A DNA stretch of 64,000 nucleotides, from contig JADGEJ010000007.1 in the NCBI GenBank assembly GCA_016744435.1, positions 1 through 64,000 of the forward strand, read 5' to 3'. Under the pieces are notes generated by a model. That model was not told the DNA's origin. It searched no databases and worked only from the letters and a program-made list of their open reading frames with translations. The number at the start of each line of letters is the position of its first letter. Position 1 is the stretch's first letter. Both the position numbers and the translations under genes were made by a program. The stretch comes from Lentibacter sp. Lineage in GTDB: Bacteria > Pseudomonadota > Alphaproteobacteria > Rhodobacterales > Rhodobacteraceae. Shown here one piece after another: positions 45,432 to 54,471 of the stretch.

Positions 45432-46417
45432 CCCGCCGCATGTCTGTAGGAGGCCGAGTAGGCGCCCGTCACATGGTGTTCTAATTGTCTCTCAATGTCG
45501 CCCAAAAGGCTCGACGCGCCGAAGCGGAACAAGTCGGGCGAAAGCCATCTGTCGCCGAGCTCTTCCTTGATCAAAGCAAGGTAGACAAGCGCGTCTTTTG
45601 CCTTACTGATCCCGCCCGCGGGCTTGTAGCCAATGCGAATGCCTGTCGCGGCCTCATAGTCGCGAATGGCGCGGATCATAACAAGGCTCACAGGCAGCGT
45701 CGCGTTGACGCTTTCCTTGCCAGTTGATGTCTTGATAAAGTCAGCGCCGGCCATCATGCAGACCAGTGAAGCACGCGCCACGTTGCGCAGGCTTCCAAGC
45801 TCGCCCGTTGCCAAGATCGCCTTCACATGCGCGTCGCCACAGGCCGCTCGGAAAGCGCGCATCTCGTCATAGAGCGCTTGCCAATTTTGCGTCAAAACGT
45901 GGCGGCGCGAAATAACAATGTCGATCTCGCTCGCACCTGCTTTGACGCTTTCTTCGATCTCTTGAACGCGCAAATGAAACGGCGAAAGCCCCGCAGGAAA
46001 GCCCGTGCTCACCGCCGCGATCGGGATGTTACTGCCCGCCAACGCCGCGCGCGCTGGTGCGATCATATCGTGGTAAACGCAGACTGCTCCGGTGCTGATT
46101 CCGCTCACACCCAAAGCATCTAAAATGTCCTCGCGCACGGGTTGGCGCGCCTTGGCACAGAGCCTCGCTACGCGCCCTGCTGTGTCGTCGCCCGCAAGAG
46201 TTGTCAGGTCAATGCAAGTGATCGCTTTCAACAGCCACGCGGCTTGGTTGTCTTTCTTCACACTGCGCCGCGCTGGCAGGCTTTTTGCGCGTCGTTCGAT
46301 CGCTGATGTGTTGGCCTGCACCCGCGCGACCCAGTCAAGATCAAGCGCCATACCAGCGTTGCGCGGCTCTAGGGTTTGCGGCAGTTGCGCCGACTTTTCT
46401 GTCGTCTTGGTTTGCAT
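45428..46417 (-). CDS. deoC: Deoxyribose-phosphate aldolase DeoC
   Basis: 329-aa class I aldolase splitting 2-deoxyribose 5-phosphate to acetaldehyde and glyceraldehyde 3-phosphate. Schiff-base Lys is in GADFIKTSTGKESVNATLPV (about residues 223-242) and the second Lys in IRIGYKPAGGISKAKDALVY. ATG 46417 (MQTKTTEKSAQLPQ) has AGAGG upstream; the 423-codon longer frame is not supported. Longer than E. coli DeoC (259 aa) but like the larger eukaryotic/alphaproteobacterial type. Operon with ALDH16. Confidence 0.95.
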   Translation of the reverse strand: MQTKTTEKSAQLPQTLEPRNAGMALDLDWVARVQANTSAIERRAKSLPARRSVKKDNQAAWLLKAITCIDLTTLAGDDTAGRVARLCAKARQPVREDILDALGVSGISTGAVCVYHDMIAPARAALAGSNIPIAAVSTGFPAGLSPFHLRVQEIEESVKAGASEIDIVISRRHVLTQNWQALYDEMRAFRAACGDAHVKAILATGELGSLRNVARASLVCMMAGADFIKTSTGKESVNATLPVSLVMIRAIRDYEAATGIRIGYKPAGGISKAKDALVYLALIKEELGDRWLSPDLFRFGASSLLGDIERQLEHHVTGAYSASYRHAAG

Positions 46418-46609
46418 CGCGTTGCACCTCTTCGGAGTTGCGCAAAGCGTCTCACGCAGGCGCGTATTACGCAAGCACTGACCTCGCGTTGCCGTCAGCC
46501 CAAATGCGCCTGCCCAAAATCTCCTGCGCAAAAACTGCACAAACACCGCAACTTGCCTGCACATGAGGCTGCGAGATTGGCGGCAACGAAAAACAACAAG
46601 GACAGTGAC

Positions 46610-48100
46610 ATGAAAACTTTTCTTCTCAGAGGCGTGCCAAACTCCGTGCAGACTGACGGTTGGTGGATGAGTGAGCCACCGACGCCAAACCAGCCGCAAA
46701 CGCGCGGTTCAACGCAGCCCTTATTGCCACGGGCAGTCGCGCTTGCGGCGCTAGTAGTCGCGGGCGATGCATTGCTTTGGCAAGCGCAACCGGGCTTGTC
46801 GCTTGCGCTTTTTGGCATGGGTATACTGCTGGCACTTTGGCTGTTAAACGGGCGCAAAGGCACGGGGGCACTGGGCTTTGCCGCGCTTACCTTTCTACCG
46901 CTTGTCGAGCACGCGCAAGCGCTGGCTTACGGCTTCTTCTTCGCTGGACTTATGCTCTCAGTTGTTTGGCTAGCGCTTGGCGGATGGCCTGGGTTTACAC
47001 GCTGGTTTGGTGCGCTCTGGCAATTTTTTGAAGTCGCACCTGAAGCGGCGATGAGTGAAGTAAACCGCGCTGTTCGCTCGGGTTTATCGAACAGCCCGGA
47101 AATCTCGCTCAAAGCCATCAGCCAAAGCTGGCTTGTGCCCCTCGGTTTGGGCCTCGTGTTTGCTTCATTACTGCTCTCAGCCAACCCAATGCTTTCTGGT
47201 TGGTTTGAAGGCATCTTTCAGGCGACATGGCTGTCAGCAGAGCTGTTCTACCGTTTGCTTTTCTGGGGTGGCCTCGCGATAGCGGTTATCCCGATCCTGC
47301 TTGCTCCTAGCTTGCGGGAGCGGCTTAAGCTTGGCACCTCAACGTTGCCAACTGTGCCGGTGCCTGCTGTGCTCAACGCAAACTCTATCCTGCGCTCGCT
47401 GGTTTTGTTCAACCTGATGTTCGCCGTGCAAACCGCGCTTGACCTGACGTATCTTTGGGGCGGGGCAAGCTTGCCTGACGGGATGAGCTATGCGCAATAT
47501 GCCCACCGTGGTGCCTATCCGCTGCTGGCCACCGCGCTATTGGCTGGTGCCTTTGCTCTGGCCGCACGCCCCTTTACCAATACGCGCCCGCTGCTGCGCA
47601 TCGCGCTACTGGCTTGGGTCGTGCAGAATATCTTTCTTGTGCTGTCATCGCTTCTGCGGCTTGAGCTTTATGTTGCCAACTATGGCCTCACGCACCTGCG
47701 GATTGCGGCGTTTATCTGGATGGGCGTTGTCGCTCTTGGCCTCGTGCTTGTTATCTACCAAACGCTGAAGGACAAGCCAGCAACATGGCTGCTATCACGC
47801 ACGGCCCTGCTTGGTGTCGCTGCATTGTTCGCGGCCAGTTTTCTGAGTTTCTCTGCTACAATTGCGCGTCATAACCTCAGCCAAGAGCGCGCGTTAGACA
47901 CACGATATGTTTGCAGCCTTGGGCCACATTCGCTACCCGCGATCATGGCTTATGAAGCAAAGCATGGGCGAAGGATATGTTTCGGTCCAAAGCTCGCGAA
48001 ACTTCAATTCGCAGATTGGCGCGAATGGGGCTTTCGGGACTGGCGCTTGCAGCGTAGCTTAGCCGCACTTACCGCCCAAGCAGCCAAGGAAGCCCTCTGA
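46610..48100 (+). CDS. DUF4173 (DUF4153-like) integral membrane protein
   Basis: 496-aa protein with about 11-12 hydrophobic spans, including AVALAALVVAGDALLWQAQP and GLVFASLLLSANPMLSGWFE. The middle segment NANSILRSLVLFNLMFAVQT and the late RLELYVANYGLTHLRIAAFI are characteristic of DUF4173. A soluble C-terminal tail follows the last span (YVCSLGPHSLPAIMAYEAKH...). The ATG at 46610 has AAGGA 8 nt upstream; the longer frame is not used. Its stop overlaps the response regulator start (TGATG), so it is the first gene of a three-gene signalling operon. Function unknown; see findings. Confidence 0.88.
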   Translation: MKTFLLRGVPNSVQTDGWWMSEPPTPNQPQTRGSTQPLLPRAVALAALVVAGDALLWQAQPGLSLALFGMGILLALWLLNGRKGTGALGFAALTFLPLVEHAQALAYGFFFAGLMLSVVWLALGGWPGFTRWFGALWQFFEVAPEAAMSEVNRAVRSGLSNSPEISLKAISQSWLVPLGLGLVFASLLLSANPMLSGWFEGIFQATWLSAELFYRLLFWGGLAIAVIPILLAPSLRERLKLGTSTLPTVPVPAVLNANSILRSLVLFNLMFAVQTALDLTYLWGGASLPDGMSYAQYAHRGAYPLLATALLAGAFALAARPFTNTRPLLRIALLAWVVQNIFLVLSSLLRLELYVANYGLTHLRIAAFIWMGVVALGLVLVIYQTLKDKPATWLLSRTALLGVAALFAASFLSFSATIARHNLSQERALDTRYVCSLGPHSLPAIMAYEAKHGRRICFGPKLAKLQFADWREWGFRDWRLQRSLAALTAQAAKEAL

Positions 48101-48786
48101 TGGCCGATATTCTGATCATCGACGATGACCCGCAAATCAGGGAAGTTCTGCGCATTGCGCTTAAGCAAGCCGGTCACACCTCGCGCGAAGCAGGCGACGG
48201 TGTTGAGGGCCTCGCCAAGGCGCTCAATGGGCGGGATGATCTTATCATTCTCGACATTGGGCTGCCCGCGATGGACGGGATCGAGCTTTGCCGCCGTCTG
48301 CGCGCACAAAGCGAGGTTCCAGTGCTTTTCCTTACTGCGCGAGATGACGAAATCGACAAAATCATCGGGCTTGAGATAGGCGGCGACGACTACATGACAA
48401 AGCCGTTTTCACCGCGCGAACTCACAGCACGGGTGCGCGCCATTCTGAAGCGCTCCCAAGGAGGCGGTGCAACAAACGGTCAGCTAACGCGCGGCGCGCT
48501 ACAGGTTGATCCGCAAAAGCACCTTTGCCGTTTTCAGGGCCAGGATCTGTCTCTAACACAGCGTGAAATGGCATTGTTGGGCTTTCTTATGGCGCGGCCT
48601 GACAATGTCTATTCACGCGTTCAGATATCTGATGCTGTTTATGGTCCAACGATCCATGTGTCTGACCGCACGGTTGACAGCCACCTACGAAATTTGCGTG
48701 CCAAACTCGCCGAGGGTGGTGCGACAGATGCTATCGAGACCGTGCATGGCGTTGGTGTTAGGATGGGCGCATGTCAGGGAAACTAA
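48100..48786 (+). CDS. OmpR/PhoB-family response regulator
   Basis: 228-aa regulator. Receiver domain: acidic pair in ILIIDDDPQIREVLRI, phospho-Asp in DLIILDIGLPAMDGIELCRR (about residue 51), and Lys in DYMTKPFSPRELTARV. C-terminal winged helix begins LTRGALQVDPQKHLC and includes QREMALLGFLMARPDNVYS with HVSDRTVDSHLRNLRAKL. Overlaps the kinase gene by 16 nt; CreB-like organisation. Confidence 0.94.
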   Translation: MADILIIDDDPQIREVLRIALKQAGHTSREAGDGVEGLAKALNGRDDLIILDIGLPAMDGIELCRRLRAQSEVPVLFLTARDDEIDKIIGLEIGGDDYMTKPFSPRELTARVRAILKRSQGGGATNGQLTRGALQVDPQKHLCRFQGQDLSLTQREMALLGFLMARPDNVYSRVQISDAVYGPTIHVSDRTVDSHLRNLRAKLAEGGATDAIETVHGVGVRMGACQGN

Positions 48787-49733
48787 AGGCCAGACGCGTG
48801 GTGCAAAAATGGCGGCCGCCACTGGCGCTCGTTATCGGCGGCACCCTCGCGGCAGTACTGTGCATGCCACTGCTGGCCATCGGCTACTTTCGGGTCGCAG
48901 GCAACATTCTCGGGTGGGGCGAAACCTCCTGGTTGTTTGGCTGGATGGCTCTTTGGGCGACGGCCATTCTGGGCTATCTTCTGTGGCGGCTAGTGTTGCG
49001 CCCCGTCTATGCCCTCACGGCACATGCAAATGCGGTGAAAGGCGGGCACTCCGACGCGCCGCTGCCGCCGCATTTTGGCACGCCCGAATTTAGCACACTC
49101 GCCCAAGCGGTTGATGACATGGCCAAGGCCTTGCAAACCCGCGAAGCCGGCATTCGCGCTTACTCAGATCATGTCACCCATGAGCTCAAATCTCCCCTCA
49201 CCAGTATCATTGCTGCCGCCGAATTACTTGAGGGTGATATGCCCGAGGCTGACCGTGCTGAGCTGCTGTCATCAGTGCGCACATCAAGCAACCGGATGCA
49301 GCAGTTGCTCAACGACTTGCGCAAGCTTACTGCCGCCAGAACGCCCTATGGCAAGGGGCCAACGCTGCTGTCATCTGTGCTGTCAGGGCTGCCTGAACCG
49401 CTTGAAGTACAACTGACTGCCGACGCAGCGCTGCCAATCGACGCCAATGCATTGCGCGTTGTGCTTGAACAACTCGCTCGCAACGCAGCCGAGCATAGAG
49501 CGACGCGGCTGATGCTTACCGCAAGTGCCTCAAGCCTACACGTGCAAGACAACGGGCCGGGCATTGCAACGGGTGACAGATCGCGTGTGTTTGATCCGTT
49601 TTTCACGACCCGCCGCGACGCTGGCGGCACGGGGATGGGCCTGTCGATCGTGAAGGCGATGCTTGAAGCAAATGGCGCCGAAATTGCACTAGCTGAGTGC
49701 GAAAGTGGCGCGGCTTTTCTGATTAGCTTTTAG
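48771..49733 (+). CDS. Sensor histidine kinase with minimal periplasmic loop
   Basis: 320-aa kinase. Two spans (LALVIGGTLAAVLCMPLLAI at about 20-39 and WLFGWMALWATAILGYLLWR at about 56-75) are separated by only about 12-16 residues, so there is no periplasmic sensor domain. HAMP-like linker, then H-box DHVTHELKSPLTSI, N-box LEQLARNAAEHRA, G1 VQDNGPGIATGDRS, G2 GGTGMGLSIVKAML. Partner of the adjacent regulator; the operon's DUF4173 protein may provide signal sensing. Confidence 0.93.
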   Translation: MSGKLKARRVVQKWRPPLALVIGGTLAAVLCMPLLAIGYFRVAGNILGWGETSWLFGWMALWATAILGYLLWRLVLRPVYALTAHANAVKGGHSDAPLPPHFGTPEFSTLAQAVDDMAKALQTREAGIRAYSDHVTHELKSPLTSIIAAAELLEGDMPEADRAELLSSVRTSSNRMQQLLNDLRKLTAARTPYGKGPTLLSSVLSGLPEPLEVQLTADAALPIDANALRVVLEQLARNAAEHRATRLMLTASASSLHVQDNGPGIATGDRSRVFDPFFTTRRDAGGTGMGLSIVKAMLEANGAEIALAECESGAAFLISF

Positions 49734-50242
49734 GCGCGCGACACCATCGCCGCTTGTTCTTTGAGGGCGCTCTCATAGGCGTCAGCAACAGCGCCTTTTC
49801 CGATCACGCGAAGATCAACTCCAAGCCAGTAGGCGCGCGCGGCGGCCAACTCTGCTCCGATAAGGTGCCCCAGAACAGCGCCATTTTTACCGCTCAACTC
49901 AGCGCTTCGCAAATGCGCTGCCAAGCGCTCTGGCCGCGCAACGCTTTGGGCGACGGCCTCAAGCGAAACTGCGTTATCTGCTGTCAAAGCCTGCGCCAAG
50001 CGGATTGTCAAAAACGACTGGAAGCTGACAATCTCGCCAGCGCTTACCTGCACCCAATGTGAAACTTCTCCGGTAAGGCAAAGTACGCCGTCCCAGTCGG
50101 AATTGGCGCTGAGATAGTTTGCAACTTTTTTGCGCTCAGCCACCGGAAGCCGCCCTAGCGGCGCGTCTTGGGTGAGGTCACACCAGACGCCATCAGCGGG
50201 CGCAGCGGTGGCAGGAACAGTCTCTAACTTAGCCAAAATCAA
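49730..50242 (-). CDS. Shortened 2-dehydro-3-deoxygalactonokinase (DgoK)-like protein
   Basis: 170-aa protein. VCLTGEVSHWVQVSAGEIVS, FQSFLTIRLAQALTA and GHLIGAELAAARAYWLGVDL with IGKGAVADAYESAL align with the C-terminal part of DgoK (about 300 aa). The N-terminal ATP-binding region is missing. The usual GTHSKW and FMTGELF motifs appear changed (EVSHW, FLTIRLA). Still an intact reading frame from ATG 50242, ending 4 nt inside the kinase gene (convergent). Probably not an active sugar kinase; the family match is my recall and should be checked. It lies 3 nt after the TPP-enzyme gene. Confidence 0.65.
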   Translation of the reverse strand: MILAKLETVPATAAPADGVWCDLTQDAPLGRLPVAERKKVANYLSANSDWDGVLCLTGEVSHWVQVSAGEIVSFQSFLTIRLAQALTADNAVSLEAVAQSVARPERLAAHLRSAELSGKNGAVLGHLIGAELAAARAYWLGVDLRVIGKGAVADAYESALKEQAAMVSRA

Positions 50243-50245
50243 CCC

Positions 50246-51835
50246 TCACTTGGCAATAAACGGCGCGGTGATCTCGACCATCCGAGGGCCCTTTGCGCCT
50301 TGTTTTCGCTTGAGCGCCTTGGCCAGCGCTTCGGCTTCAGCCTCGACTTGCTCAAACGGCATCCCGCAGCTTTCTGCAACAGATCTGAACAGTGGTGGCT
50401 TCGGATCACAGCCGACAACGTCAATGTCAGCCCGCTCCATCGTTAGCTCGATCTCGCCATAGCCGCCGTTGTTCCAGATGATAAAGGTGATCGGCAGCTT
50501 TTCCTGTGCGGCGGTCATGAGCTCAGACAGCGTAAACTGCGCGCCACCGTCTCCGGCCAAGGCAACGATTTGCCTTTCAGGCTGTGCCAACTGCGCACCG
50601 ATAGCGGCAGGAATAGCGTAGCCCAAAGCGCCAAACCCTGTTGCGGCGTTAAACCAGCCGCCCGGCACATCGTGATCAAAATAGAGGTTACCAGCATAGA
50701 TTGGCTGAGTACTGTCACCAATGATAAGCGCTGCGGGAATTTCGTTGCGAATAACATCAAGCAACTGCACCATGAGGCGGTAATCGTCGCTCAGCTCGGC
50801 TAGGGCAGCTTCGCGCACGTCCTGTGCCCGCGTGGCTCCGTCGCCCACTGGCTTGTCTGTCGTCACCTGCGTCAACGCATCAACGAACAACCCAACATCA
50901 GCCTCGATAGTGAGCTCTGCTTCATGGCGCGCCAACTGCTTGGGACAGATGTCAACGCGCACCAGCCCTTGCATGACTGGCAGGCCAACTTTCGCCAGCA
51001 TGTCATAGTCTGTTGGGCCAAATTCGGTGCCGAGGGCCAGCACGCAATCAGAGGCTTCGATCTCGTCGCGAACGCTCTTCAGGCTGGCACTCGCCGGAAT
51101 GCAGAGCGGTGCCCCATGCATAACGCCACGCGCATTGATTGTCGTCACAACGGGAGCATCAGCCAACTGCGCAAGTGTAGCAATCTCGGCGTCAAAGCGC
51201 TTGGCACCGCCGCCAACAAGAATGATCGGGCGCTTGGCCTTGGCCAACCGCTGCGCGACGTCTTTCACCGCGCGTTCTTCTGGTGCTTTGAGCGCTGGCT
51301 CATGCACTTCGCTTGCAACATCCGAATGCTCAAACACCGCTACATCAAGCGGGATTTCGATATGATGCGGCCCGCCACGCTCTGTGCGTATAGCGGCAAA
51401 TGCAGTATCAATGGCAGGCAACAACTCATCCGAAGATGTGATGGTTTGAGCGGTAATAGAGACTGTTTTGGAAAGCGCTATCTGGTCTGGCAACTCATGT
51501 AGGCACCCAAGCCCTTTGCCCAGTGTCTCGGTACGGTTAACTCCAGAAACAACCAGCATTGGCACAGAATCAGCGCGCGCTTGGGCCATCGGCGTCAGCG
51601 TGTTTGTCAGCCCCGGCCCGGTTATCACAAAGGCAACCCCGGGCTTGCCAGACGCCCGCGCATATCCGTCGGCCATGAAGCCCGCGCCTTGCTCGTGGCG
51701 CGGAGTGATGTGGCGAATGCCCGATGCCGCAAGCCCGCGATACAGCTCAACCGTGTGAACACCCGGAATGCCGAAGACAACTTCGACACCCTGCGCTTTG
51801 AGGCGCGCAACCATTGCTTCACCAAGTGTTGACAT
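50246..51835 (-). CDS. TPP-dependent 2-oxo acid decarboxylase (acetolactate synthase-like)
   Basis: 529-aa TPP enzyme. The cofactor-activating Glu is in GIRHITPRHEQGAGFMADGY (about residue 50). The TPP motif is VALAGDGGAQFTLSELM through PITFIIWNNGGYGEIE (GDG...NN) near residues 410-445. Similar Rhodobacteraceae proteins are annotated 5-guanidino-2-oxopentanoate decarboxylase (AruI-like, arginine transaminase pathway), but this cannot be confirmed here; other 2-oxo acids or acetolactate synthesis are alternatives. No small subunit gene is adjacent. Confidence 0.8.
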   Translation of the reverse strand: MSTLGEAMVARLKAQGVEVVFGIPGVHTVELYRGLAASGIRHITPRHEQGAGFMADGYARASGKPGVAFVITGPGLTNTLTPMAQARADSVPMLVVSGVNRTETLGKGLGCLHELPDQIALSKTVSITAQTITSSDELLPAIDTAFAAIRTERGGPHHIEIPLDVAVFEHSDVASEVHEPALKAPEERAVKDVAQRLAKAKRPIILVGGGAKRFDAEIATLAQLADAPVVTTINARGVMHGAPLCIPASASLKSVRDEIEASDCVLALGTEFGPTDYDMLAKVGLPVMQGLVRVDICPKQLARHEAELTIEADVGLFVDALTQVTTDKPVGDGATRAQDVREAALAELSDDYRLMVQLLDVIRNEIPAALIIGDSTQPIYAGNLYFDHDVPGGWFNAATGFGALGYAIPAAIGAQLAQPERQIVALAGDGGAQFTLSELMTAAQEKLPITFIIWNNGGYGEIELTMERADIDVVGCDPKPPLFRSVAESCGMPFEQVEAEAEALAKALKRKQGAKGPRMVEITAPFIAK

Positions 51836-51844
51836 TTTGGCCTC

Positions 51845-52768
51845 CTACCCTTGCGGCGTCATCCCTCTGCGGGCGCGCCCCCGTTCCAGCCCAAGTTGAT
51901 GTTCCCGCCAGATGATGATCACACCTGCCAGTATGATTATTCCCGCGCCAATAAGCGTGCGCATATCGGGCACTTCACTGAAAAACACCAGACCAATGAT
52001 GATTGCAAACAACATTGACGCATAGTCAAAGGGCGCAACAACAGAGGCCGGCGCAAACTTGTAAGCCGAAGTGAGGAATATTTGCCCTAATCCGCCCAAG
52101 AGCCCCGCACCCATCAGCAAGAGGGCCTCATGCCACGAAGGAACAACCCAGCCAAAAGGCAGCGTGAGCAGTGACAAGACCGCAGAGGTAACCGAGAAGT
52201 AGAACACAATCGCCGAAGTCTGCTCGGTCGCGACAAGCTTGCGAATGTAGATCTGCGCCAAAGCGGCACAAAGCGCGCCTGTCAGAACAAGCATCGCTCC
52301 CAAGGCGGCTGTCTTTTCAATGGTATCTTCTGAAAACGCGCTTAAGCGCGGCCCCAGCACTATGACGACACCAACCATGCCCAATGCGACAGCAGCGAGC
52401 CGGAACAGGCGCACTTGCTCACCCAGAAACATCGCCGCCAAAATGACTGTCATCAAAGGCGCGGCATAGCCGATTGCTGTCACTTCCGGCAGCGGCAGAA
52501 GGCCAAGCCCCGCAAAGCCCATGCCCATCGCCGCCGTTCCGACAAACCCGCGCCAAAAGTGCCCCATCGGTGAGGTTACTTTTAGCCCAGTGCGCAAGTC
52601 ACCCCGCGCCAGAAGCCAGCCAAAGATCACTGGAAGCGCAAAGACCGAGCGAAAAAACACTGCTTCGCCCGCCGGAACATGCGCCGACGCCGCCTTGATG
52701 AGCGAGGCCATGGTGATAAACATCGTCACCGAGCAAAGCTTAAGTATGATCCCTTTGAGAGGCTGCAT
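51845..52768 (-). CDS. EamA/DMT-superfamily transporter
   Basis: 307-aa ten-helix membrane protein with two EamA repeats: GIILKLCSVTMFITMASLIK at the start and APASVVAPFDYASMLFAIII with GLVFFSEVPDM in the second repeat. ATG 52768 follows AAAGGAG; the much longer frame upstream is not a gene. C-terminal tail is Arg-rich. Substrate unknown. 9 nt downstream lies the TPP-enzyme gene, so it may head that short operon. Confidence 0.87.
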   Translation of the reverse strand: MQPLKGIILKLCSVTMFITMASLIKAASAHVPAGEAVFFRSVFALPVIFGWLLARGDLRTGLKVTSPMGHFWRGFVGTAAMGMGFAGLGLLPLPEVTAIGYAAPLMTVILAAMFLGEQVRLFRLAAVALGMVGVVIVLGPRLSAFSEDTIEKTAALGAMLVLTGALCAALAQIYIRKLVATEQTSAIVFYFSVTSAVLSLLTLPFGWVVPSWHEALLLMGAGLLGGLGQIFLTSAYKFAPASVVAPFDYASMLFAIIIGLVFFSEVPDMRTLIGAGIIILAGVIIIWREHQLGLERGRARRGMTPQG

Positions 52769-52876
52769 GGCCGCTCCTTTCTGCCCGACACTCGCGCGCG
52801 CGCCAGCAAACGTCAATTCACCTCTTGCACAAAGACGCAGCCACATGGGAGAACTTCTCAACACTGAGGAATTCTG

Positions 52877-54373
52877 ATGAGCGAAAATCACCTGTTCAGC
52901 CGTCTTGCGGCTTACGCCGACGCCAACCCCGACAAGACCTTTGCTTTGCGCCCAGGTAGGGAGCCTCAAAGCTTTGGTCAGACATTTCACAATGCGCGCC
53001 GCGTTTCTGCGGCTTTGCTCGCAGCTGGCGTTCAGCCCGGCGACAGGGTTGCTGTGCAAGTCGAGAAGTCGCTCGAAGCGGTTGAGCTTTATCTTGGAGC
53101 CGTCGCAGCCGGTGGTGTTTTCCTACCGTTGAACACGGCCTACACCGCCTCTGAGCTTGAGTACTTCCTGTCCGATGCCACTCCGTCGGTTGTTGTCTGC
53201 GACCCCTCTCGCGAGACCGAGATCGCGCCATTGGCTGAAACAGCCCAGCTCTTCACGCTTGCGGGTGACGGGACAGGCACACTCGCTGATGCGCTTACGG
53301 AGGCCGCGGCTGAGCCAGTATCGCGTGGCGCTGATGATCTCGCAGCCATCCTCTATACTTCGGGCACAACGGGCCGCTCCAAAGGCGCGATGCTGAGCCA
53401 CGATAACCTGTTTTCAAACTCGGCCACGCTGCGCGATTATTGGCAGTTTACCGAGAATGATGTGCTCATCCATGCCCTGCCGATCTTTCACACACACGGG
53501 CTGTTCGTTGCCACGAATGTGGCACTGCTCTCCGGCGCGAAGGTGCATTTTCACGCAGCGTTCAAGCCCGATCTGGTGATCGAAGCGATGCCAAGCGCCA
53601 CCGCGCTTATGGGTGTGCCAACGTTCTACACACGCTTGCTTGATGATGCGCGCCTGACGCCTGAGCTTGCCTCAAACATGCGGCTGTTTATCTCCGGTTC
53701 TGCCCCTCTGCTGGTCGACACACACGAGCGCTGGGAAGAGCGCACAGGCCACCGCATTCTTGAGCGCTACGGCATGACAGAAACCAATATGAACACGTCC
53801 AACCCTTACGACGGCGAGCGTCGCGCAGGCACCGTTGGCTTCCCGCTGCCCGGCGTAGAGCTGCGCGTCATGGGCGCCGAAGGGCCGCTGCCCAGTGGCG
53901 AAATTGGCGTGCTCGAAGTGCGCGGTTCAAACGTGTTCAAGGGCTATTGGCAGATGCCCGAGAAAACCGCCGAAGAGCTGCGCCTTGATGGCTGGTTCAT
54001 CACCGGCGATCTCGGCATCATTGATGAGAGTGGCTACGTCAGCATTGTTGGTCGCGGCAAAGACCTCATCATAACTGGTGGCTTTAACGTCTACCCCAAA
54101 GAGATCGAGGCGCTGATTGACGACATCGAAGGCGTGCTCGAAAGCGCCGTCATCGGCATTGCCCACCCTGACTTTGGCGAAGGCGTTGTTGCGGTTGTTG
54201 TTCCTGAGAACGACAGCCTCACACCCGATGATGTCCAAGGCATCGCCGCTGAGAAGCTGGCTAAGTTCAAACAGCCCAAACAGATCCTGTTTTTGCCAGA
54301 ACTCCCCCGCAACACCATGGGCAAAGTTCAAAAGAAGGCACTGCGCGAGACCTATGCCAACTTGTTTACTTGA
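52877..54373 (+). CDS. matB: Malonyl-CoA synthetase MatB (AMP-forming)
   Basis: 498-aa adenylate-forming enzyme activating malonate (or methylmalonate) to its CoA ester. Motifs: AILYTSGTTGRSKGAMLSHD (A3), ERYGMTETNMNTSNPYDGER (A5, with the MatB-typical NTSNPYDGERR), GWFITGDLGIIDESGYVSIV (A7) and the catalytic Lys in PRNTMGKVQKKALRETYAN (A10). Divergent from the DMT gene; followed by repeat copy F. Context does not show a malonate decarboxylase. Confidence 0.92.
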   Translation: MSENHLFSRLAAYADANPDKTFALRPGREPQSFGQTFHNARRVSAALLAAGVQPGDRVAVQVEKSLEAVELYLGAVAAGGVFLPLNTAYTASELEYFLSDATPSVVVCDPSRETEIAPLAETAQLFTLAGDGTGTLADALTEAAAEPVSRGADDLAAILYTSGTTGRSKGAMLSHDNLFSNSATLRDYWQFTENDVLIHALPIFHTHGLFVATNVALLSGAKVHFHAAFKPDLVIEAMPSATALMGVPTFYTRLLDDARLTPELASNMRLFISGSAPLLVDTHERWEERTGHRILERYGMTETNMNTSNPYDGERRAGTVGFPLPGVELRVMGAEGPLPSGEIGVLEVRGSNVFKGYWQMPEKTAEELRLDGWFITGDLGIIDESGYVSIVGRGKDLIITGGFNVYPKEIEALIDDIEGVLESAVIGIAHPDFGEGVVAVVVPENDSLTPDDVQGIAAEKLAKFKQPKQILFLPELPRNTMGKVQKKALRETYANLFT

Positions 54374-54388
54374 AATCGTAAAGCAGCC

Positions 54389-54468
54389 AAGCTTTTTCTT
54401 GGTGAAAATACTCTGGGGGTCTGGGGGCTAGCCCCCAGCCTGTCGGATTTCGCCACGCGAAATTCGAA
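54389..54468 (+). repeat. Dispersed two-hairpin intergenic repeat, copy F
   Basis: It begins AGCTTTTTCTTGGTGAAAAT. Stem 1 is CTGGGGGC/GCCCCCAG (54421-54428, 54431-54438, loop TA). Stem 2 is TCGGATTTCGC/GCGAAATTCGA (54443-54453, 54457-54467, loop CAC). It fills the gap between convergent matB and petR-like genes. Confidence 0.82.
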
Positions 54469-54471
54469 CTC

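Noticed and set aside
44502-45449. 315-codon plus-strand frame opposite ALDH16
   Set aside because: Antisense shadow; ALDH16 motifs are on the other strand.
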